A stretch of 64,000 nt of DNA from a virus (IMGVR_UViG_3300031963_000066:20668-84667); one strand, 5' to 3'. Shown: positions 25,251 to 33,953, counted from the first letter of the stretch. Translations and numbers: made by a program. Notes: a model not told the origin generated them from the sequence alone.

Positions 25251-27785
25251 TTAGAATCCGAAAACAATCGACATTGCAATTGCCTTTGATAATGATGTGC
25301 CACCTGTATTTGCTTGTGAGAATGCTGCATTGGCTTGAATGAATGCAGCATTTGCGGTGCTTCTAGCATATGTATCCGCACCGCCACCAGTATTTGCTTG
25401 TGCAAAGGCCGCATTAGCTTGTGAGTATGCTGCATTCGCCTGGTTAAATGCAGAACTGGAACTAGAACCAGAATTTGCAGTAGCGAATGCAGCATTAGCT
25501 TGTGCGTATGCTAAGTTTGCAGTATTTGCTGCATAAGGGTCTAGAGCACCACCGCCTGTTATCGTGGTCACTTCTACATTTGCACCATTTTCAAATGTAC
25601 TATCGAATGTTACTACATTACCAGAAACAGTATATGTGTCTCTAAGCTGTGTGATACCATCTACAACAGCAATTATATAATTTTCACTTGTTGGTGATGT
25701 ACTTAAAGTGAATGTTGTTGTTCCACCATTTGCAGTAAATCTATCAGAATAAATTGATACTGGTGTTCCTGATCCGCCACCAGTATTAGCTGCCGCAAAA
25801 GCTGCATTTGCCTGAGCAAAGGCTGCATTAGCATAAAGACTTACGGAGTTAGCAGTACCAAATGCTCCGTTAGCATATGTTCCTGCACTGGTTGCCTTAG
25901 CATCAACTGTATTAGCATATCCTATTGCATCGTTGGCATAACCAGATGCAGAATTAGCCGCACCAAATGCTCCGTTTGCATATAAACTTGCCGAGTTTGC
26001 GGCATCAAAGGCCGAGTTTGCCTGATTAAATGCAAAGCTGGCACTAGAACCAGAATTCGCAGCAGCAAAGGCCGCATTGGCATATAGGCTGGCTGAATTG
26101 GCTGCACCAAAAGCAGAATTTGACTGCAAGAAGGCACTGTTAGCATAATTAGATGCCGAGTTAGAAGAACCGAATGCACCGTTAGCAAATGTTCCAGCAG
26201 AGTTGGCCGAATCAAATACACTATTCACATAAGGCAATACATCAATGCCTTTGATTGTAATCGTTGTTGATTTTAGGTTTGCTTTTAATGTTGCAATCTT
26301 AAATGATGCATCATTAATATTGATGTTGTTATCACCACCAATTTCTGGTGTATATTCTTCAAAGAGCTGCCATTCTTTTGTGCCAGAATCTCTTATTAGT
26401 CCGGTGTGTGCATTGACACCATTGTTATAGTGGGATGCAAAACCAATATCTAAAATATCACCGGTGTAATTTCCGGTACCCATGATAAACAAAGTATCGT
26501 TTGCAACAATCTGTGTTGAACTGGTACTAAATGTATTGCCTAATATACTCAAGTTACCAGTAATAGAAACATCACCAGAAATGGTACCACCAGATGTATT
26601 AAATTTTAGGTTGGCTGTTGTAAAAGCACCATTGGCATAATTAGAAGCAGAGTTGGCTGCCGCAAAAGCACTATTGGCATAATTAGATGCTGAATTAGAA
26701 GCATCAAATGCTGCGTTTGCCTGGTTAAATGCAAAACCAGAACTTGAACCGGAGTTGGCTGCAGCAAATGCTGCATTAGCATATAGACCTGCACTTGTGG
26801 CTTTTCCATCTGCTGTATTAGCTGTTGTGAAGGCACCGTTGGCGTATAAACTGGCTGAATTGGATGAACCAAAAGATGCATTGGCCTGTGCAAAGGCACC
26901 ATTTGCATACAAACTTGCTGAGTTGGCCACCGCATATGCAGATATAGCAACATTACTTCCAACATTTGCGGTGTATTGAACAGTTCCGTCAGCAAATGTG
27001 ATGCCGTTTGCACTTGTTCCATTTATAGTTAATGCACCACCTATGGTTACATTTCCACCTATACCCGCACTACCAGTAACAACTATTGCACCACTGGTTG
27101 TCGTTGAAGAATTTGTTGTGTTTGTAAAGTAGGTTGTTTCTGTGAATGTTACAACACCAGTTACATTACCTCCAGTTTTAGGTAATGCATTATTGGCTGT
27201 TATGAAAGCACTATTAGCATACGATGAAGCCGAATTGGCTGCATCAAATGCGGCATTGGCTTGATTAAAAGCAAAGCTGGCACTAGAACCAGAATTCGCT
27301 GCAGCGAATGCCGCATTGGCTCTATCGAATGCTGAGTTTGAATTATCTGTAACTACTGGTACATTACTTAACAATTCACGAACTTGTATCACCGATCCGG
27401 TACTTGGTGCAGTTGTGAAAGTTAATGTTGTACCACTTACACTATAATCAACTATTGGATTTTGTGTAATACCATTATCAAAAACAAGAATACTATTTGA
27501 TGTAGTATTAGCTGTTACTGTAAATGCGGTTGTACTACCATCACCAGTAAATGTTCTTGTCAAATAATACAATGAAGCAGTATTACTACTTGTGATAATT
27601 GCATCATAAGCCAAGTTGGCTTGACTGAAAGCACCATTGGCATATATACTTGCTGAGTTTGCTGCACCAAAAGCCCCATTGGCAAATGAAGATGCTGAGT
27701 TAGCAGTTACAAATGCACCATTGGCAATTGAACTGGCTACCCTTACATCCTTCTTACTTTGGCTGCCAATGTAGGTGAATTGCAT
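25251..27785 (-). CDS. Modular repeat fibre protein
   Basis: This 844-residue protein alternates Ala/Asn-rich shaft repeats ('SASSFANGAFGAANSASIYANGAFSQAN') with folded modules. Near residue 70 and again near residue 690 there is a T7-fibre-like module ('FTGDGSTTAFTV...SILVFDNGITQ....DYSVSGTTLTF'). In the middle lies a module with 'LDIGFASHYNNGVNAHTGLIRDSG', shared with the 640-residue protein at 29503-31425. The C-terminus 'SLSKAIAMSIVFGF' resembles that of 28143-28763. A long trimeric tail or whisker-type fibre is likely. It lies between two small beta proteins and starts 1 base after the upstream stop. Confidence 0.75.
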   Translation of the reverse strand: MQFTYIGSQSKKDVRVASSIANGAFVTANSASSFANGAFGAANSASIYANGAFSQANLAYDAIITSSNTASLYYLTRTFTGDGSTTAFTVTANTTSNSILVFDNGITQNPIVDYSVSGTTLTFTTAPSTGSVIQVRELLSNVPVVTDNSNSAFDRANAAFAAANSGSSASFAFNQANAAFDAANSASSYANSAFITANNALPKTGGNVTGVVTFTETTYFTNTTNSSTTTSGAIVVTGSAGIGGNVTIGGALTINGTSANGITFADGTVQYTANVGSNVAISAYAVANSASLYANGAFAQANASFGSSNSASLYANGAFTTANTADGKATSAGLYANAAFAAANSGSSSGFAFNQANAAFDASNSASNYANSAFAAANSASNYANGAFTTANLKFNTSGGTISGDVSITGNLSILGNTFSTSSTQIVANDTLFIMGTGNYTGDILDIGFASHYNNGVNAHTGLIRDSGTKEWQLFEEYTPEIGGDNNININDASFKIATLKANLKSTTITIKGIDVLPYVNSVFDSANSAGTFANGAFGSSNSASNYANSAFLQSNSAFGAANSASLYANAAFAAANSGSSASFAFNQANSAFDAANSASLYANGAFGAANSASGYANDAIGYANTVDAKATSAGTYANGAFGTANSVSLYANAAFAQANAAFAAANTGGGSGTPVSIYSDRFTANGGTTTFTLSTSPTSENYIIAVVDGITQLRDTYTVSGNVVTFDSTFENGANVEVTTITGGGALDPYAANTANLAYAQANAAFATANSGSSSSSAFNQANAAYSQANAAFAQANTGGGADTYARSTANAAFIQANAAFSQANTGGTSLSKAIAMSIVFGF

Positions 27786-27786
27786 G

Positions 27787-28113
27787 TTATGTTATTTCCA
27801 ATAAACTTACAATAACATCGGCTGCCGAAGCATTACTTGTCGAAACTTTAAGTACATCTGCGGCTTCCATAACCAATTTTTGTTCACCACCAATTGTAAT
27901 CAGTGAATTGCCTGGTTCAATCTCAGCCATCTTAACCATATAGTAATCTGATCCACCAGAAGTCAATATCACATTGGCTGTTATGGTTGTGTTTAGTATG
28001 TTTGCGATTGTCATACCAATAACTGTAGTAGATACACCAGAATTAGCAGTATAGATGGTTTCTGCCGATGTTCCGACTGCTGCTCGTAGTTGATTTTTAA
28101 AAGTATTTGCCAT
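27787..28113 (-). CDS. Small beta-sandwich virion protein (third)
   Basis: This 108-residue protein contains 'TSAETIYTANSGVSTTVIGMTIANILNTTITANVILTSGGSDYYMVKMAEIEPGNSLITIGGEQKLVMEAADVLKVSTS'. The strand pattern resembles the two other small beta proteins in this block. It has a strong AAGGA ribosome site and a late-promoter-like box 19 bases upstream. It precedes the 844-residue fibre. The function is not known; a fibre cap or connector is the working guess. Confidence 0.7.
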   Translation of the reverse strand: MANTFKNQLRAAVGTSAETIYTANSGVSTTVIGMTIANILNTTITANVILTSGGSDYYMVKMAEIEPGNSLITIGGEQKLVMEAADVLKVSTSNASAADVIVSLLEIT

Positions 28114-28131
28114 TTAAATTTCCTTATCCTT

Positions 28132-28139
28132 TATTTATT
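28132..28139 (-). promoter_or_regulatory. Late-promoter-like box (AATAAATA)
   Basis: AATAAATA on the minus strand, 19 bases before the ATG at 28113, in the 29-base gap between two fibre genes. It is a 7 of 8 match to the late consensus. Confidence 0.3.
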
Positions 28140-28142
28140 TCA

Positions 28143-28763
28143 TCAACTAAAGGCGATTGTAAATGCAACAATGTCGGCGTTTACATCTAGTGCGGTCGTT
28201 CCTGTATTTGCCTTGGCATAGGCAGCATTCGCATGAGCAAAGGCCGCATTAGCAGATGCAGATGTAATGTTTTGTGATGCATATGCCGAATTGGCCGTTA
28301 GGAAAGCACTATTAGCAAAAGAACCGGAAGAATTGGCTGCATCATATGCGTTGTTGGCCTGTGTTCTGACCCAAGCATCACCACCAGTATTTGCTGTATT
28401 ATATGCCGCATTGGCATGACTAAATGCCGCATTGGCTCTATCAAACGCAGGACCAGGATCACTTCCACCAGACACTGATGCATTAATTGTGATTGTTTTT
28501 GTGGTTGTATTGGTACCGATGGTGATATTATCACCAGCAACAAAAGAGAGTGTGTCGGAACCACTAGTGGCCAATATTAAAGAACTATTGGCATTAATTG
28601 TGTCGAAAGAGAATTGGTTGGTGATATAGGATGTACCACCAAGACTGTTTTTGTAATACAGTTTACCATCGGCATAGTTAAGCGCCAACTCACCATTAGC
28701 TAGGCCTGTTGGTGTGTTTCCTGTGACGCCTGATTTTTTTAACCGTATTGCTGTATTTGACAT
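28143..28763 (-). CDS. Short fibre with attachment module and Ala/Asn repeats
   Basis: This 206-residue protein begins with the N-terminal module 'IRLKKSGVTGNTPTGLANGELALNYADGKLYYKN', a beta module found at the head of many phage fibres and of Mtd-like receptor proteins. The same type opens the 640- and 78-residue proteins nearby. Residues about 105-190 are shaft repeats ('FDRANAAFSHANAAYNTAN'). The end 'LDVNADIVAFTIAFS' resembles the end of the 844-residue fibre. It lies 4 bases after the coiled-coil gene. Confidence 0.7.
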   Translation of the reverse strand: MSNTAIRLKKSGVTGNTPTGLANGELALNYADGKLYYKNSLGGTSYITNQFSFDTINANSSLILATSGSDTLSFVAGDNITIGTNTTTKTITINASVSGGSDPGPAFDRANAAFSHANAAYNTANTGGDAWVRTQANNAYDAANSSGSFANSAFLTANSAYASQNITSASANAAFAHANAAYAKANTGTTALDVNADIVAFTIAFS

Positions 28764-28767
28764 TTAC

Positions 28768-29457
28768 TTAGAACGTTCCGCCATCCTTGATTGGGCCATC
28801 AGTACCAATTAAACCTGTTAGGGTTGTTGGTACCACTTCTTTATTTAGCTCATCAATTTTTTTTCTTTTGGAAGGAGGTAGTTGTAAGTAATCAATTTTA
28901 GCAAGTAATTCGTCTATCTTGTTGTTGTATTCACTTTTTTCAGTTTCATGTTTCTGAATCAAACTATTAACATTATTTTCATATTGTACATTTAAAGCAT
29001 TCATTTTAACTTCAAATTCTGAACGAACCTGATTAGTTTCTTCTCTTGCTCTAACTAATTCACCTTTAAATGTTTCCACATGAGTGGCTTGATTCTTAAC
29101 ACTATCATAGTCACGAAATTTAGTAATCAATTCATCAATTTCGGTTCGATGTTTACTGTTTAAGTTGTTAACATCTGCACTTAATTTTGTTACAAGTTTT
29201 TCACTTTCAGATAATTTATTTTCCAATTCTTGAACAGCCTTACTTTGATTTGATTCACTGTTTTCTTTCAAATCTTGAATTGTTTTTTGCAACTCAAGAT
29301 TTGATTTTACTAACGCATCAATCTTTTCAGACTGTTCTTTCACAACTTCATCAGTTATTTTCGCATTCGCTTGCATTGAGATATTTCGAATAACACAATC
29401 TGTCATTGTGCTTGTCAAAGTCTCAACATAATAATTTAAATACTTCTCATTTGCCAT
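28768..29457 (-). CDS. Coiled-coil virion protein with DGGTF tail
   Basis: This 229-residue protein is predicted as one long coiled coil from about residue 30 to 195 (many E/K/L/N heptads, e.g. 'SEKIDALVKSNLELQKTIQDLKE'). There is a short globular start and a C-terminal tail 'TGLIGTDGPIKDGGTF'. The same last residues (DGGTF) end the 78-residue protein, and DGGQF ends the 640-residue protein, so this tail is a shared docking or trimer-closing motif. No enzyme motif is visible. I do not recognise a named family. It has a GGAG ribosome site. Confidence 0.7.
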   Translation of the reverse strand: MANEKYLNYYVETLTSTMTDCVIRNISMQANAKITDEVVKEQSEKIDALVKSNLELQKTIQDLKENSESNQSKAVQELENKLSESEKLVTKLSADVNNLNSKHRTEIDELITKFRDYDSVKNQATHVETFKGELVRAREETNQVRSEFEVKMNALNVQYENNVNSLIQKHETEKSEYNNKIDELLAKIDYLQLPPSKRKKIDELNKEVVPTTLTGLIGTDGPIKDGGTF

Positions 29458-29502
29458 TTCAAACTCCTATCATAAAAAAATCTATTACATTATATAGTCA
29501 GC

Positions 29503-31425
29503 TTAGAATTGTCCTCCGTCTATTGCTGATGACCACACTGGTACACCTGCATCTGTGACTGTAAGAATTTGATTAGACCATGTTTGGTCTGCTGAACCGG
29601 ATGCAGCTGTAACAGCCAACGCATTTGTTCCATCACCGTATACGATACCTTTTGCGGTGAATGTTGCGGCACCTGTACCACCTTGAGCAACAGTCAAACC
29701 AGAAATGTCTGCCGCAGTTGCTGCTGTTACACGACCGTAAGCATCAACAGTCAATGAGGTGATTGTTTTTGCAGCACCCAATGTGCCTGTCAATGAATAA
29801 CCAGCATTAGCGATTGATTGAATTGCACCAGAACCATTACCAATCAACATTAGGCCACTAGTGAATGTTGATACACCAGTACCACCTTGTGTAACTGTTA
29901 GACCAGAAATATCTGCGGCTGTTGCAGCTGATACACGACCATATTCATCTACAGTCAACGATGTGATTGTTTTAGATGCACTTAATGAACCAGTTAATGT
30001 GTAAGTAACATTTGCAAGTTCTGACAAAGCGCCTGTACCATTACCAATAACAACTTTACCTGAAGTAAAAGTAGATTTACCTGTACCACCTTGGTCAACA
30101 TTTAGACCAGCAATTGCTTGGAATGTTGCAGCAGTTGTTCTGCCATATGAGTCAACAGTTACAGAAGTAATGGTGTTATTTTGTGCACCAGCACCTGTTG
30201 CAGTGAATGTACTGTTAGCAAGTACTTTTAGTGAATCGGTACCATCACCAATAACAATACCACCAGCAGTGAATGAACTTGCACCAGTACCACCGTTAGG
30301 TACTGTTAAGTCATCAGTTAGTGTTAATGATTTAAGTGTTGTTGCACCAGCAACATTCAAGGTACCAACTTGTAATACTGCTGCATTTGCCCATTGTGAA
30401 ATCAAATTAGATTTCAAGTTTGCTTGGCGGAAGCTTCCATCTGCAACGTTGATAACGTTACCTGTTGGTTCTATGTTGTAGTTGTCAAACAAATAGAAGA
30501 AACCATCACCTGCGTGGCGGAACAAACCGGCATGTCGGTCTGCACCATCATTGTAATGGCCGTAGAAACCAATATCGACTGCATCTGATGCATTGTTTTT
30601 ACCAAGTGCAATCAAGGAGTCTTCGACAGTAAGTGTTTCAACGTTGTATGTTGTTGATGTACCTAAGATGGACAAGTTACCACTGATGATAATGTTACCA
30701 TCAATTGTTTGTGTTAAACTAGCAGTATTTGCACGAACGACCGTGTTATCAACGTCAATAGTAACTGTATTATCTGTTACAGTTGATGTAAGGCCTGCAC
30801 CGCCAGAAATTGTAAATGTGTCGGTTGCTAGATTAACAACATCAGCTGTACCAGAATCAGCTGCAACAGTCAATGCAGTTGAGATTGTTGACGAATTTGC
30901 AATCGTCATAACACGGCCGTTTGCAGCTACCTGGATGATAGGTATAACTGTTGAACCACCGTAGAAACCAGGAGTAAGACCAGAAATTGAATTTAGTGCA
31001 GCACTTAATGTTGCGTTTGCAGTACCATTAAACAACTGTGCAGATGCGGTAATGTCACCACCAGTAACATCAATATATCTGTCTGTTTGGAATTGAGTTG
31101 CAGAGTTTGCGTTACCTGAGAAAAAGGTAGTACTTAATGTACCGCCATCAGAGAAACTAAGACTTCTAACGTTTGCATGACCAACAGCAATATTACCTGT
31201 TACACTTCGTTGAACAAGTGTGCCTCCAGTATTTGAACTGGTTGCAGCATCAATTGTTGATGTGTAGTATTGTCCACCAATATTAACAACACCTGTACCA
31301 GCAGGTGAGCCAATAAACATGGTATTGGATTGATATGAATAAGCTAATTCACCCGCTTGTAGACTGGCTGGTACGCCTGTGGTAAGGGAACGTCTAATTC
31401 TTAGTGTTGTATTTGCGCCTGCCAT
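29503..31425 (-). CDS. Modular repeat fibre/structural protein with DGGQF tail
   Basis: This 640-residue protein starts with the module 'LRIRRSLTTGVPASLQAGELAYSYQSNTMFIGS' (as in 28143-28763 and 31475-31711). A middle module contains 'VDIGFYGHYNDGADRHAGLFRHAGDGFFYLFDNYN', shared with the 844-residue fibre. The second half has repeats of about 55 residues: 'VTQGGTGVSTFTSGLMLIGNGSGAIQ.....YSLTGTL.AAKTITSLTVDAYGRVTAAT'. These are typical of beta-rich fibre shafts. It ends 'VWSSAIDGGQF'. AAGGATAA precedes the ATG. Confidence 0.75.
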   Translation of the reverse strand: MAGANTTLRIRRSLTTGVPASLQAGELAYSYQSNTMFIGSPAGTGVVNIGGQYYTSTIDAATSSNTGGTLVQRSVTGNIAVGHANVRSLSFSDGGTLSTTFFSGNANSATQFQTDRYIDVTGGDITASAQLFNGTANATLSAALNSISGLTPGFYGGSTVIPIIQVAANGRVMTIANSSTISTALTVAADSGTADVVNLATDTFTISGGAGLTSTVTDNTVTIDVDNTVVRANTASLTQTIDGNIIISGNLSILGTSTTYNVETLTVEDSLIALGKNNASDAVDIGFYGHYNDGADRHAGLFRHAGDGFFYLFDNYNIEPTGNVINVADGSFRQANLKSNLISQWANAAVLQVGTLNVAGATTLKSLTLTDDLTVPNGGTGASSFTAGGIVIGDGTDSLKVLANSTFTATGAGAQNNTITSVTVDSYGRTTAATFQAIAGLNVDQGGTGKSTFTSGKVVIGNGTGALSELANVTYTLTGSLSASKTITSLTVDEYGRVSAATAADISGLTVTQGGTGVSTFTSGLMLIGNGSGAIQSIANAGYSLTGTLGAAKTITSLTVDAYGRVTAATAADISGLTVAQGGTGAATFTAKGIVYGDGTNALAVTAASGSADQTWSNQILTVTDAGVPVWSSAIDGGQF

Positions 31426-31468
31426 GTTGTTATCCTTTTTATGTTAAATGGATTTAAATCCTATGATC

Positions 31469-31476
31469 TATTTATT
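31469..31476 (-). promoter_or_regulatory. Late-promoter-like box (AATAAATA)
   Basis: AATAAATA on the minus strand in the 49-base gap upstream of the 640-residue protein (44 bases from its ATG), overlapping the TAA stop of the 78-residue gene. It is a 7 of 8 match to the late consensus. Confidence 0.3.
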
Positions 31477-31711
31477 AAAATGTGCCACCGTCAAAGTCGC
31501 TAACCGTATTTAAAATAGTATTACTAATATATTCTGATCCACCAATGCTAATGATATTGTTGGTCCACAATTGACTTTCCACATTTAATGTGGAACTACC
31601 AATAAAAAGTGTATTGGAAAGAAAAGAGTAAGCTAATTCTCCGTCTGCTAGATTGCCAGGTGCCGTGTTCGCATATGAACGGAGAATCTGTATTGTTGTA
31701 TTAGATGCCAT
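31475..31711 (-). CDS. Mini fibre module protein (attachment module plus DGGTF tail)
   Basis: Only 78 residues long, it has the N-terminal module 'IQILRSYANTAPGNLADGELAYSFLSNTLFIGS' found in the larger fibres and ends directly with 'SDFDGGTF'. It looks like a large fibre protein reduced to its two ends: attachment module and tail motif, with no shaft. The start is directly after the previous stop (TAA-ATG) and no separate ribosome site is visible, so translation is probably coupled. Confidence 0.7.
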   Translation of the reverse strand: MASNTTIQILRSYANTAPGNLADGELAYSFLSNTLFIGSSTLNVESQLWTNNIISIGGSEYISNTILNTVSDFDGGTF

Positions 31712-32245
31712 TTAGAAGAACCCTGAATCAGCACCTTGGAAAGCCAAATAAGTTACTGAATTTGCTACTGCGGCCTGAATTGCTGCATCTGAAATTACAC
31801 CACCAACTGTTTGAACAGGCGCAAAACCACCAACCGGTGATACCACAATCGCAATCGGATTAGGATTAATGTCTGTTGGCGCAGCTGCAAATGAAATTGC
31901 ACCAGTTGTCGATTCAGCTTTGATCTGTGTTCCGTCCAAGTCAATTGTATTACCACTTAGATATAGACTTCGGAATTTATTTGTTCTACTGCCAAGGTCA
32001 AACGCTCTGGAAGATGTTGGTAATAGATTTCCGTGTACAGGAGTGTCGGTACCAAGGCCTCTGGCAGAAAATGTTTTGGTTTGTGAGTTATAGACAATTA
32101 CATCACCAGTGTTTGCGCCTTCCAAAGAAAGGTCAGTCAAACTCCTAAGTGTCTTTGTACCATAGGAAAGTGTTTGTACCTTAGTTTTTTGGCCTTCAAC
32201 TCTAACTTTTACGGTTGCAGGTTGTCTGACGGTTACCGTTGGCAT
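31712..32245 (-). CDS. Virion structural protein of the fibre block, unknown function
   Basis: This 177-residue protein has a beta-rich start ('PTVTVRQPATVKVRVEGQKTKVQTLSYGTKTLRSLTDLSLEGANTGDVIVYNSQTKTFSA') and a middle 'GNLLPTSSRAFDLGSRTNKFRSLYLSGNTIDLDGTQI'. This second pattern ('LGS...FR.LYLSGNTI.L') is common in marine phage fibre and baseplate proteins. It ends 'YLAFQGADSGFF', loosely like the DGGxF tails. AGGAA precedes the ATG. It is likely a subunit of the structure formed with its neighbours. Confidence 0.65.
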   Translation of the reverse strand: MPTVTVRQPATVKVRVEGQKTKVQTLSYGTKTLRSLTDLSLEGANTGDVIVYNSQTKTFSARGLGTDTPVHGNLLPTSSRAFDLGSRTNKFRSLYLSGNTIDLDGTQIKAESTTGAISFAAAPTDINPNPIAIVVSPVGGFAPVQTVGGVISDAAIQAAVANSVTYLAFQGADSGFF

Positions 32246-32254
32246 ATTATTCCT

Positions 32255-32596
32255 TTAAAATACTGTAACTTGGGGTAAGACGTTCACAACTCCCTCTAAA
32301 ACCCGTATGACTGTGTTTGAAGAATCTTTGATAATCACATCATACACATAACGGCCAGCAGAAATATTTGCCGTGTTTGCATAAGGTAAAGACAATATTA
32401 TAATGCCTTCTGTTGGATCATTAACTGTTATTACAAAATTAGCGGTTGTGCTACTAGAATAATATGATTTTTTCATGGCAGCTTTTACTTGGCTACCAGT
32501 TAGAGTAAAAGGTGAACCATCAGCTTGATCCAATGTGATGGATGTACTAAAGTTTGAACCTTGTTCTAGAAATAATTCTTGGTAACCAGCTGGCAT
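32255..32596 (-). CDS. Ig-like virion/baseplate protein
   Basis: This 113-residue protein is all-beta: 'LEQGSNFSTSITLDQADGSPFTLTGSQVKAAMKKSYYSSSTTANFVITVNDPTEGIIILSLPYANTANISAGRYVYDVIIKDSSNTVIRVLEGVVNVLPQVT'. It follows the BppU N-terminal/Ig-like pattern of phage baseplate proteins (input 'D..G....LTG..V.......', then 'GRYVYDV...D'). It is first in its transcription unit: an exact TATAAATA box and an AAAAGGGG ribosome site precede it, and the 76-bp repeated element lies just upstream. Confidence 0.7.
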   Translation of the reverse strand: MPAGYQELFLEQGSNFSTSITLDQADGSPFTLTGSQVKAAMKKSYYSSSTTANFVITVNDPTEGIIILSLPYANTANISAGRYVYDVIIKDSSNTVIRVLEGVVNVLPQVTVF

Positions 32597-32616
32597 TGTT
32601 TAACCCCTTTTGGAGG

Positions 32617-32624
32617 TATTTATA
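32617..32624 (-). promoter_or_regulatory. T4-type late promoter (TATAAATA) at the head of the fibre block
   Basis: An exact TATAAATA on the minus strand, 21 bases before the ATG at 32596. It is followed by CCTCCAAAAGGGG, in which the CCTC and GGGG arms can pair over the ribosome site. It lies in a real 124-base intergenic gap, which strengthens the call. Confidence 0.7.
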
Positions 32625-32640
32625 CTCAAAGGAAATGGTA

Positions 32641-32716
32641 AAAAGTAAATTCGCTTTTTGGACTTTTGAATCTGTCGGAGAAAATTCTCGGGCCGGAACG
32701 CAAAAATTCGAAATTT
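32641..32716 (-). repeat. 76-bp non-coding repeated element, copy A
   Basis: It aligns without gaps to bases 54664-54739 with 64 of 76 positions identical, although both copies are non-coding. The most conserved core on the plus strand is TCTGTCGGAGAAAATTCT followed by N and GGGCCGGAA. The differences cluster in one 8-base stretch. On the minus (transcript) strand the element ends in AAAAAG-(8 bases)-CTTTTT, a possible weak hairpin. In both copies it sits just after a gene end and just before a late-promoter-like box. Function unknown. Confidence 0.9.
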
Positions 32717-32720
32717 GTTG

Positions 32721-33953
32721 TTAAATATTATTTTTCAATTCTTTTACTTCTGCACGTAGTTCTTTAATACCCTCAATCAATAATGGAATTAACTTTTCAT
32801 AGCGTACTGTTAAGTATTTCTCATCAATAGGTGCGGGTACAACAACTCCGCAATCAGGTAATTGATTTTGAACCTGTTGCGCTGATACACCAATTTGACG
32901 CTGTTTTTTATATCCAAGTGATACTGCTAATTCATTTTCTTCGTAATAGAAACCGCTTAGTTCATCAATCTTGTCTAGTGCATTTTCAATTGCACCAAGT
33001 TTAGTTTTTAATCTGTCATCAGAATAATATGCAGTGATGTTATTGGTTGCACGAATTTCACCGTCAGTACCAGATGCCGGGGTGCCTATACCTAATCGTT
33101 TAAACTGTGGTGTATCACCTGTACCAATACCTTGGGGTGGTGAGTAGATAGCGGGGATGACGGGCCTTCCACTCAAATCTCCGTATGCTCCAGATGTTGC
33201 AACAGTTGCTAAACCAGAAACTGAACCGGCAGCAATTGCAATATTTGTTGCAGTTACAGATGTAACCCTACCTTTTGCATCGACATTGATTCTTGGAACC
33301 ACTGAAGCTGTACCGAATAATCCGGTGTTAGTGCCAGCATTACTTAATCTAGCATCTGGTAATGTGCCTGAATCGATATTACTAGCATTTGTTGTATCTT
33401 TGGTTGCCGAGGCTGCAAATGTTGGATAACCAGTGATTTGAGAAGTTGCAATTTGTATTGCAACATTTGATGCTCCGGTGATTCTTCCTTTTGCATCTAC
33501 TGTAACTTGACTGACGCTTGAAGCCGTACCATATGTTGTTGCGCTTACACCAGAATCGGCCAATCTTGCTGCAGCCAATGTACCAGAACCAATATTACCA
33601 GCATTTGTTGTATCTGTGGTTGCCGATGTGGCTAATCCTGAAACTGCACTAGAAGCAATTGCAATTGTAATGTTGGCCACTCCAGTTGCTCTACCTTTTG
33701 CATCCACTATAATTCTTGGTACAATACTTGCACTTCCATATGAACCTGATGTAGCACCAGTATCAGGCAACCTTGCATCAGCCAGTGTGCCACTAGTAAT
33801 TTGAGATGTAGATATATCAATAGTAGTATTGGTGACACCAGTAATTCTACCTTGTGGATCAACAACTATAACTGGTATTGCGGCACCAGTACCATGTGTA
33901 GCCGCTACAACAGCCGTATTTTCTAGAACTGATGGCGTAATCTTTGTTGTCAT
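32721..33953 (-). CDS. Fibre protein with C-terminal S74 intramolecular chaperone
   Basis: This 410-residue protein has four copies of a roughly 70-residue shaft repeat centred on 'YGTAS.V..I.VDAKGRVT.V.N..I.I' with 'SGTL..ARL' linkers (residues about 20-240). A short connector follows ('YGDLSGRPVIP'). The C-terminal part is a Peptidase_S74/endosialidase-type chaperone (about 311-408): 'YYSDDRLKTKLGAIENALDKIDELSGFYYEEN', 'RQIGVSAQQVQ.QLPDCG', 'YLTVRYEKLIPLLIEGIKELRAEVKELK'. In this family the chaperone helps trimerise the fibre and cuts itself off at the serine of the SD dyad (here Ser311-Asp312). It was probably released from the mature fibre. Confidence 0.9.
   Translation of the reverse strand: MTTKITPSVLENTAVVAATHGTGAAIPVIVVDPQGRITGVTNTTIDISTSQITSGTLADARLPDTGATSGSYGSASIVPRIIVDAKGRATGVANITIAIASSAVSGLATSATTDTTNAGNIGSGTLAAARLADSGVSATTYGTASSVSQVTVDAKGRITGASNVAIQIATSQITGYPTFAASATKDTTNASNIDSGTLPDARLSNAGTNTGLFGTASVVPRINVDAKGRVTSVTATNIAIAAGSVSGLATVATSGAYGDLSGRPVIPAIYSPPQGIGTGDTPQFKRLGIGTPASGTDGEIRATNNITAYYSDDRLKTKLGAIENALDKIDELSGFYYEENELAVSLGYKKQRQIGVSAQQVQNQLPDCGVVVPAPIDEKYLTVRYEKLIPLLIEGIKELRAEVKELKNNI

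Noticed and set aside
31450-31461. Perfect 12-base palindrome GGATTTAAATCC in a leader
   Set aside because: It is AT-rich, has no T-run and is not repeated elsewhere in the gaps; such palindromes are expected by chance.
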